From CAYUIS01 sp964444825 (GTDB taxonomy: Bacteria; Chloroflexota; Anaerolineae; B4-G1): a stretch of DNA of 11,388 nt. Positions 5,863-11,388 of the stretch are shown here, in pieces (position 1 is the stretch's first letter; each line of letters begins with the position of its first letter). The notes under the pieces were generated by a model. It was given only the letters and a program-made list of their open reading frames with translations. It was not told the DNA's origin and searched no databases. Both the position numbers and the translations under genes were made by a program. Location of the stretch: the NCBI GenBank assembly GCA_964444825.1, contig CAYUIS010000157.1:1-11388 (forward strand), read 5' to 3'.

Positions 5863-6935
5863 ACCAGTTGGGGACCGATTGCGTCAGCCGACTGGTCCAC
5901 GCCGGGCTGCGCGCTCAGAGTCTCACCACTGCGCCCGTGGTTCACGGCGATGATCTCTGCCAGGATCGCCAGGGCGATCTCGGCCGGCTTTCGGCCGCCC
6001 AGGTCAAGCCCGATTGGGCCGTGGATACGCGCCAGTTCCCCCTCACTGAATCCGGCCTCCCACAGCGCGGCTTTGCGCTTGGACTGTGTGGTGCGCGAAC
6101 CGATGAGTCCCACATAAGCCGCCCGGCTGCGCAGCGCGATTTCAAGCGCTGGAAGGTCAAACTTGGGATCGTGGGAAAGGATCACCACGTAATGCCGGGG
6201 TCCCAATTCCTCGGACTTTAGAGCGTCCTGAGGCCAGGCTACGACCAGTTCATCCACGGTCGGAAAACGTTCGCGGGTGGCGAAGGCACGGCGTGCATCC
6301 ACCAATCGCACGTGAAACCCCAGCGTCTGCGCCAGGCTCACTAGTGGCACTGCTACGTGCACCGCACCGACGATGATCAACGTCGGTGGTGGCGCAAACA
6401 CCTCCAGAAACACCTCTCCCGCATCGCTGTGACGTAATTCGGCTGCCGGTCCGGGGAACAGCGCGGTCAACGTGGCGATAAGATGCGGGGATCTGACGAT
6501 CCCGTCTGAACTGGTTTTGAGACGACCGTCGGGCCAGGCCAGGAGGTGAGCGTTGCCGTCGAGCCACGTCGCCAGAGCGACCGTCTCCTCTGCCTCCAGG
6601 GCCGCGAGCAACAGGCGATGACCATCCGCCAGAGGTTCGACGTACACCTCAATGGTGCCTCCGCAAGCCAGTCCTACCTCCCATCCCGTCTCATCGACCA
6701 CGCTATAGCGCAGCCGCTTTGGCGGCTCACCGGAGAGCACCGCCTGGGCCTCCTGGAATACGGCTCCCTCTACGCACCCACCGCTGACCGAGCCCACCAT
6801 CTGTCCCGACGCGGTCACCGCCAATCGTGAGCCCAACGGCCGGGGTGACGGCCCCTCAGCCCGGACCACCGTCGCCAGCGCGACCCGTTCGCCAGCGGCC
6901 AGCCAGCGGCCCAGGTCAGCCACTATGTCTCGCAT
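5859..6935 (-). CDS. xdhC: XdhC/CoxI family protein (molybdenum-cofactor enzyme maturation factor)
   Basis: Family members bind molybdenum cofactor, promote its sulfuration and hand it to xanthine dehydrogenase or related molybdenum hydroxylases; the partner enzyme is not in this window. The ATG at 6935 is preferred because GGGGGGAG sits 6 bases upstream, giving 358 aa. The N-terminal XdhC_CoxI domain has ATVVRAEGPSPRPLGSRLAV (21-40) and GSVSGGCVEGAV with the conserved Cys54. A second Cys is in GLACGGTIEVY (Cys91). The C-terminal Rossmann-like domain starts at PTLIIVGAVHVA (184-195) and includes VILSHDPKFD (251-260), YVGLIGSRTT (274-283) and IHGPIGLDLGGRKPAEIALAI (304-324). The nucleotide-binding glycine motif, normally GAGHV, reads GAVHV here. 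The 73-base gap to the upstream membrane-protein gene shows no clear promoter. The gene could be the last in the operon to its right. Confidence 0.92.
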   Translation of the reverse strand: MRDIVADLGRWLAAGERVALATVVRAEGPSPRPLGSRLAVTASGQMVGSVSGGCVEGAVFQEAQAVLSGEPPKRLRYSVVDETGWEVGLACGGTIEVYVEPLADGHRLLLAALEAEETVALATWLDGNAHLLAWPDGRLKTSSDGIVRSPHLIATLTALFPGPAAELRHSDAGEVFLEVFAPPPTLIIVGAVHVAVPLVSLAQTLGFHVRLVDARRAFATRERFPTVDELVVAWPQDALKSEELGPRHYVVILSHDPKFDLPALEIALRSRAAYVGLIGSRTTQSKRKAALWEAGFSEGELARIHGPIGLDLGGRKPAEIALAILAEIIAVNHGRSGETLSAQPGVDQSADAIGPQLV

Positions 6936-7008
6936 CTCTCGCTCCCCCCATTCTAGTCCCTTGCCCCTATCGCTGCCTCTGCATAGGACACCACACAACT
7001 CCCAATGT

Positions 7009-7509
7009 TCAATCGCTCTCGCGTCTCAGGAAACCAACCAACTGGCCCAGACCCATGATGGCAAGCAGCCCCAGCAACAAGATCATACCAAAGCCGATCC
7101 TTAGGCTGAGCGCCAGAGCGACAGCGCCGAGCAGGAGACCTATGCTGCTGACCATCAGTAACCGCAGGAGGTGACGCCTCTCCAGTTCGCCGTCCCCTGC
7201 GCCCTGCTGGGCAAACTCCAGTCGCCGGGAGAAACGATCCAGATCCCACGCGCCCAGCGCCGCCGTCACGCCGAGCAGCATCCAACCGCTTCCAACGCCA
7301 ATCAACAGGCCCAGCGCCGCCGTGACGAGAAAGACGACCAGCATCACCGAATCCGCTCGCCACCTACGACGCTGCGCCAACAACCACACCCCACCGCAGG
7401 CAAGGATCAGCAACGCTCCGTTCCACAAGCGACTCGTCGCATAGCCCACTGCCAGCGTCGAGGCTGCCAGGATCGTGCTCGTGAGCGCCAAGATTCCTAC
7501 AAGCGTCAT
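7009..7509 (-). CDS. Multi-pass membrane protein of the MoxR/DUF58 cluster, function unknown
   Basis: I do not recognise a family for this 166-aa protein. It is very hydrophobic, with five or six likely membrane helices at about 3-22, 29-46, 55-72, 74-88, 113-134 and 139-160. A charged loop (about 89-112, DLDRFSRRLEFAQQGAGDGE) is the only sizeable soluble part, and the protein ends in a short basic/acidic tail. Its ATG (7509-7507) overlaps the TGA stop of the DUF58 gene in an ATGA junction, so its translation is very probably coupled to that gene. This placement suggests a membrane partner of the MoxR/DUF58 system. Confidence 0.82.
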   Translation of the reverse strand: MTLVGILALTSTILAASTLAVGYATSRLWNGALLILACGGVWLLAQRRRWRADSVMLVVFLVTAALGLLIGVGSGWMLLGVTAALGAWDLDRFSRRLEFAQQGAGDGELERRHLLRLLMVSSIGLLLGAVALALSLRIGFGMILLLGLLAIMGLGQLVGFLRRESD

Positions 7510-8789
7510 CCTATCACCGGTCCGTGGAAACGAAACGGCGCACGACCCAGCGATACGCGGATCGCTTGATCCAGAGGAGTGGTTACCCGCCAGTCAACGA
7601 TCCGAATGCCGGCGTCTCTGATCCGTCGCAGCAGCAGGGTCCGCTCCAGGTGGGCGATGCGAGTTGCCAGCACCACGGCACGCTGTGATCCAGCAGCGTC
7701 TGCGGCGAAGGCAACGTGATCAGGACTTATTACCAGGAGCTCGTACCCGCGCGCTCGCAGCCGAACGAGCATCGGCAAGTCATCCTCGCGCAGAGGGCTA
7801 ATAAGGACGAGCTGCGACCGGGCGGGGAAAAGCCGCGTCGGGAGCGCGTCCAGATCCCCAAAGACCATGCTTTCCCCTGTCCTGGCCCGAGCCAATGCCC
7901 GCAGGATGCGCTCTCTCTGGATCTTGCCGTAGCCGGGCACCGTCCAATCCCTGAACCATCCGTAGACCAGCAAACCTACCCGGTTGCCATCGTTCAGGAA
8001 GGCATCCGCCAACGAGGCAGTAGCGTGGACCGCGTGCTCAAAGAGCGCGCCCTGCCGAACCCGGACGTTGGTCTGCTCCCGTGCATCGAGGATGAGCCCT
8101 ACATCCGCGATGCGTTCCTGCTCGAACTCGTTGGTGAAAAGAGCCGGAACGTGGCGGGCGCTTGCTCGCCAGTTGATCCACCGCCTGGGATCGCCCCACT
8201 GATACTCCCGTATCCCAAAGAACTCGACACCGGAGCCACCCTGCTGGGCGGGAATAGAGCCGGCATAGGCTAGCGTTCTGCGCGGGCGTATCGTCACTCG
8301 CCGCAATCTTGAGACGTGCGGGAGAATAGTGAGCCGACCATGAGCCTCAATCGTCGCTCGCCGCTGAAAGAGCCCCAGGACGTCACTCACCGTTACTTGA
8401 ACATCGCGGAAGTCAAAGCTCCCTCGCCTCCCCCTAACCGTGTATTCCAGCTCGACTATCCCGCCAGGCGGGAGCACGGCGAGGGCTCGAGGCGTGCCGC
8501 CAACAAACTCAAGCTGATTCGGGATGATGTCTTGTATAAATACCTCATCCAGTTGAGAGCCCTCATTGACGACCGAGAGCCTCACGACGACTAACACATC
8601 CTGGGAAACACAACTGGCGCTCAGAGTCCGTATAGTCCTCAACTGCGGTTTTGGAGGGCTATAGAGAAACACTGCTCCCAGATACACGGCGATAGGTATG
8701 GCCAACGCCACCAAATCACCTCTCAGCATCACCAGGCCGAGAAAGAGCAGCCCGTAGACCACGCCGCTCAGCAGCAGGAGCCTGCGCAT
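7506..8789 (-). CDS. DUF58 domain protein (vWA-like partner of MoxR)
   Basis: A 427-aa protein with two N-terminal membrane helices (about 4-21 and 27-44), a beta-rich middle region, then the DUF58 signature: FFGIREYQWGDPRRWINWR (190-208) followed by FTNEFEQER (218-226). Next comes a vWA-like fold beginning ADVGLILDAR (228-237). DUF58 proteins are regularly encoded next to MoxR ATPases, with which they are thought to form a chaperone-like system; the biochemical role remains unproven. The ATG at 8789 has GAGGAG about 6 bases upstream. The gene lies 14 bases after the MoxR stop, and its own stop overlaps the start of the next gene, placing it firmly in one operon. The domain assignment is solid; the substrate is unknown. 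Confidence 0.93.
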   Translation of the reverse strand: MRRLLLLSGVVYGLLFLGLVMLRGDLVALAIPIAVYLGAVFLYSPPKPQLRTIRTLSASCVSQDVLVVVRLSVVNEGSQLDEVFIQDIIPNQLEFVGGTPRALAVLPPGGIVELEYTVRGRRGSFDFRDVQVTVSDVLGLFQRRATIEAHGRLTILPHVSRLRRVTIRPRRTLAYAGSIPAQQGGSGVEFFGIREYQWGDPRRWINWRASARHVPALFTNEFEQERIADVGLILDAREQTNVRVRQGALFEHAVHATASLADAFLNDGNRVGLLVYGWFRDWTVPGYGKIQRERILRALARARTGESMVFGDLDALPTRLFPARSQLVLISPLREDDLPMLVRLRARGYELLVISPDHVAFAADAAGSQRAVVLATRIAHLERTLLLRRIRDAGIRIVDWRVTTPLDQAIRVSLGRAPFRFHGPVIG

Positions 8790-8803
8790 CGAGATCTCCT
8801 CAG

Positions 8804-9793
8804 CTATCCCCCCTCAATCACAGGAACGGGAACAGAATCGACAATGTCGGCCACAACCCCCTCAGCCGCACGCTGTTTCATCCACAGATCGGGCTCCAGG
8901 ATCAGCCGGTGGACGAGGACCGGTTGGGCAAACCGCTTGACGTCGTCAGGGAGTACATAGTCACGCCCTTGCAGGGCTGCCCAAGCCCGGGTGAGCTTGA
9001 GCAACGCCAATGAGCCCCTGGGGCTCGCTCCCACCGCTATCTGCCGGTGCTGACGCGTCCTGGCTACCAGAGCAATGATGTAGCGCTCGATATCTGGATC
9101 GATGTACACCTGCTCCACTGCCTGGCGCATCGCGATTAGCTGAGCACCATCCATCACCTGCGTGAGATCAAAACCATCGTGCTGGCGTTCGCGTCTCCGC
9201 CTCAGGATCTCGTGTTCCTCATCGGGCAAGGGGTAGCCAATCGACAGCTTGATGATAAAGCGATCAAGCTGGGCCTCCGGAAGGGGAAAAGTGCCTTCAT
9301 ACTCAATCGGATTCTGGGTCGCGATGACGACAAAGGGCTCGGGAAGCTTCATCGTCTCGCCCTCCAGCGTCACCTGGACCTCCTGCATGGCCTCGAGGAG
9401 CGCCGACTGTGTCTTGGGCGAAGCGCGGTTTATCTCATCAGCCAGGATGATGTTGGCAAAGAGGGGGCCCTTGCGGAGCGTAAAGTCGTACGTCTGGGCA
9501 TCCGGGGAACGAGCGTACACGTACCCTCCCGTGATGTCGCCGGGGAGCAGATCAGGCGTGAACTGGATACGCTTGAAGGCCAGACCAAGCGTGGTGGCGA
9601 AACTCTTGGCGATCAACGTCTTCGCCAGGCCGGGATAGTCCTCCAGTAGCACGTGTCCGCCGGTGGTCAGGACAGCGGCCATGATCATCTCCAGGACCGT
9701 TCGCTTCCCAACTACAGCCCGTTCGACTTCCTCTATCACTCGGTCGGCCATGGTCGCCAAGTCATCGATTTTCATCGTCGTGTTTACGCTCAC
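8804..9793 (-). CDS. MoxR-family AAA+ ATPase
   Basis: AAA+ ATPase of the MoxR family, proposed to act as a chaperone in maturing or inserting protein complexes with vWA partners. The reading frame stays open up to 10120, but the start is taken as GTG at 9793: GGAGG (9804-9800) lies 6 bases upstream and the previous gene stops one base before. This gives 329 aa, typical of the family. Motifs: Walker A EDYPGLAKT (51-59), Walker B and following helix IILADEINRASPKTQSALLE (115-134), sensor 1 VIATQNP (156-162), LPEAQLDRF (171-179), sensor 2 GASPRGSLAL (255-264). All residues needed for ATP binding and hydrolysis appear present. An ATG at 9775 would shorten it by six residues and cannot be excluded. 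Confidence 0.95.
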   Translation of the reverse strand: MSVNTTMKIDDLATMADRVIEEVERAVVGKRTVLEMIMAAVLTTGGHVLLEDYPGLAKTLIAKSFATTLGLAFKRIQFTPDLLPGDITGGYVYARSPDAQTYDFTLRKGPLFANIILADEINRASPKTQSALLEAMQEVQVTLEGETMKLPEPFVVIATQNPIEYEGTFPLPEAQLDRFIIKLSIGYPLPDEEHEILRRRRERQHDGFDLTQVMDGAQLIAMRQAVEQVYIDPDIERYIIALVARTRQHRQIAVGASPRGSLALLKLTRAWAALQGRDYVLPDDVKRFAQPVLVHRLILEPDLWMKQRAAEGVVADIVDSVPVPVIEGG

Positions 9794-9794
9794 G

Positions 9795-10460
9795 TCAATC
9801 CTCCAATTGGCGCTCCAGGAACCGGATGACCCTCTCCGGATCAAGATCGAGGGGAGGGCTTGCCGCAGGCGATCGAAGACGGGAGACCAGTCGAGACAGA
9901 CGAGGGAAACGAACACGTCGTGGAGACGCCAGTTGCTGACCTGCCTCAAAATAGGCCCTAATCTCTGGCGGCACATCCAGCCTATCTTCCTCGAGCACAA
10001 GGTGAGATTTGACCTGATCGGGGGCCAGCCGCGCGCGATAGGCCAGCACCTCCTGCGCCAGTCTTCCCAGGTGCTGTGCCAGATACCACCTGTAGTATTC
10101 CCCGCGTCCGGCCGACTCAACCCGCCTCGCCCAAACCGCCACCGCCCCTGAATACCCAGCCTCGTCTATGGGTGACTTCCGGACGGCTCTCCCCCGATGA
10201 GGTTGATCTCGTCCGACACTGAGGCTTCTCGCCGCCAGGTAAAGACACAATACGAGAAACAGGACCCACAGGAGCGCCTGAGGGAGGCTGTGCCACAGCA
10301 GTCGCCCCAGCCAGAGGAAATACAGAAACGGAACCACGATCATCTCGCGTGTCACGTCCCTCAGCACAAACATTAGGGGAATCGCCAGAAGTAGCACGAG
10401 TCCAACCAGCAGCAGCAGACGTCGGTCCACTTTGGCTCGGTTCTGTCGCCTGTCGCTCAT
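9795..10460 (-). CDS. Membrane protein of the MoxR cluster, unrecognised family
   Basis: I cannot name a family for this 221-aa protein. It has two or three N-terminal membrane helices (about 14-33, 41-55 and 59-77) and a soluble, strongly basic C-terminal half predicted to be mostly helical, with an aromatic patch YYRWYLAQHLGRLAQEVLAY (122-141) and a C-terminal helix ending RFLERQLED. The ATG (10460-10458) overlaps the stop of the DUF4129 gene (ATGA), with only a poor ribosome-binding site, which implies translational coupling. Its stop falls one base before the GTG of the MoxR gene. Lying between DUF4129 and MoxR, it is likely a membrane anchor or adaptor of that system. Confidence 0.82.
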   Translation of the reverse strand: MSDRRQNRAKVDRRLLLLVGLVLLLAIPLMFVLRDVTREMIVVPFLYFLWLGRLLWHSLPQALLWVLFLVLCLYLAARSLSVGRDQPHRGRAVRKSPIDEAGYSGAVAVWARRVESAGRGEYYRWYLAQHLGRLAQEVLAYRARLAPDQVKSHLVLEEDRLDVPPEIRAYFEAGQQLASPRRVRFPRLSRLVSRLRSPAASPPLDLDPERVIRFLERQLED

Positions 10461-11388
10461 TCTGACACCGCCCCGTTCGCCACCCGAGCCAGTCCTGACA
10501 TTTCCGGCGGCCTATTGCCGGACGCCTCGACGATGGCCGTCAAACAGGCGACGGCTTGGCGCTCCTCCTGTGTGCCGAGGACCTTGGCTCCGTAGCGCAC
10601 TTGCTCGAAGAGTCGCGTGAGCTGCCGAACCGGCTCGCCTGGAAAGCCCGCCTCCTCCAGCCGGGTCTCAAACTCCCTGGCCGTCATATGTCTCTGCCGC
10701 TCGATCCCCTGCTGCTCATTCAGGATTCGGGCCATTTCCACATAACAGCGCACCACGACGTTCTCCAGGTCCACCCCAATTCGCAGAGAATCCAGTGCAC
10801 TCTTGGCCTGCCGGGCCAGCCGCTCCACAGGGTCAGCCATACGGCGGAGACGAAGACGACGCCAGACAAGCCAACCGCCCCCCGCGAGGAGGCCAGCAAG
10901 CAGAAGGGCCATGCCAAAACTCGCCACCAGGACAAGCCACCTTGAGGGCTCTGCGACAAACTCGGCGGTTGGCAACGGCGACAACTGCCCGGGTAGAGAC
11001 AGCCCTCCTGGCATCAGCCCTTCACCTTCGTCCCGGGAGCGCTCAGCCAGTCCGAACGCCATCATATACGCCAGCGCCATAAAAACCACGAGCGACACGA
11101 TCCCCCTGAGCACCTGTTTTCTGAATTTGGGCGAGATGACGAGAAGAACAATGGCCACAGGCAGAAGGAACCAAGCAAGAGCAAAGCTGACGCCGAACAC
11201 GACAAGAAGGGCCTCCACATTCGCAGACGCTCCAGATGCCCCCCTCTCGGATGGTGCGCCTCCGCCAAGAGAGAAGGGACGGCCGGGAACAAGCTCCATC
11301 TCAGCCAGGCTGCCGGCCAGCAGGATCATGGCCAGGACCCCGATACCCGAGAGCAGAAGCGTCCAGAACCTCCTGGCCCTCGTGCTAT
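10457..11388 (-). CDS. DUF4129 domain membrane protein, 5' end outside the window
   Basis: The frame stays open to the right edge, and the 19 codons before the first internal ATG (11329) encode a basic-plus-hydrophobic start of a membrane helix (RARRFWTLLLSGIGVLAM), so the gene almost certainly begins beyond the window. In the 309 visible residues, membrane helices lie near 8-27, 57-84, 92-114 and 149-175. A cytoplasmic DUF4129-type region follows (about 200-290) with the MTAREFETRL and LTRLFEQVRYG segments. DUF4129 proteins are often encoded with MoxR, DUF58 and transglutaminase-like membrane proteins, and are sometimes fused to the latter. Here it heads the visible part of that cluster. The stop overlaps the next ATG. 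Function is unknown beyond this association. Confidence 0.88.
   Translation of the reverse strand, partial: STRARRFWTLLLSGIGVLAMILLAGSLAEMELVPGRPFSLGGGAPSERGASGASANVEALLVVFGVSFALAWFLLPVAIVLLVISPKFRKQVLRGIVSLVVFMALAYMMAFGLAERSRDEGEGLMPGGLSLPGQLSPLPTAEFVAEPSRWLVLVASFGMALLLAGLLAGGGWLVWRRLRLRRMADPVERLARQAKSALDSLRIGVDLENVVVRCYVEMARILNEQQGIERQRHMTAREFETRLEEAGFPGEPVRQLTRLFEQVRYGAKVLGTQEERQAVACLTAIVEASGNRPPEMSGLARVANGAVSE

Noticed and set aside
6936..6998. Upstream start at 6998 for the XdhC-family gene
   Set aside because: The added 21 residues are not conserved-looking and would span the GGGGGGAG ribosome-binding site that serves the ATG at 6935.
9794..10120. Longer MoxR reading frame starting at 10120
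   Set aside because: The extra N-terminal residues would overlap the 221-aa gene over more than 300 bases and resemble no MoxR sequence. The GTG at 9793 has an ideal ribosome-binding site and gives the usual family length.

Overview
The window reads as a continuous piece of bacterial chromosome with moderately high GC (roughly 60% by eye) and no insertion sequence, phage gene, CRISPR array, rRNA or tRNA. Several things together suggest Chloroflexota, perhaps Anaerolineae or a relative: a Ser/Thr kinase with a long Thr/Pro-rich tail, a zinc endopeptidase with serial SH3b domains, an orphan XdhC-family protein, and a DUF4129/MoxR/DUF58 cluster. This is inference from gene content, not phylogeny.

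Layout. Plus strand, 1-3944: the 3' part of a membrane-anchored Ser/Thr kinase gene (1-1410), a 307-base intergenic region, tyrosyl-tRNA synthetase (tyrS, 1718-2947) and a SppA-type signal peptide peptidase (2988-3944). A strong bidirectional hairpin terminator (3988-4039) separates these from the minus-strand genes. Minus strand, read from the right edge: a DUF4129 membrane protein (cut by the window end), an unrecognised 221-aa membrane protein, a MoxR AAA+ ATPase, a DUF58 protein, a 166-aa multi-pass membrane protein, an XdhC-family protein, and an M23 metallopeptidase with five SH3b domains driven by its own consensus promoter.

The most interesting element is the tyrS 5' leader. A good sigma-70 promoter (TTGCCT, 17 bp, TATAAT) is followed by a 24-codon ORF (1541-1615) with three Tyr, two Trp and two Phe codons. 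After it come a 9-bp hairpin whose 5' arm overlaps the end of that ORF and an intrinsic terminator (1651-1674) 43 bases before the tyrS start. This is the architecture of leader-peptide transcription attenuation, here on a Tyr-tRNA synthetase gene, and no T-box is visible. Because sppA lies 40 bases downstream of tyrS without a visible terminator between them, it would share this control.

The right-hand minus-strand genes are tightly packed (two ATGA overlaps, a 1-base gap, a 14-base gap), so the five genes from DUF4129 to the 166-aa protein look like one translationally coupled operon. MoxR ATPases with DUF58 (vWA-like) partners are widely thought to act as a chaperone or assembly system for membrane or secreted complexes. 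The two unrecognised membrane proteins are probably dedicated parts of the local version.
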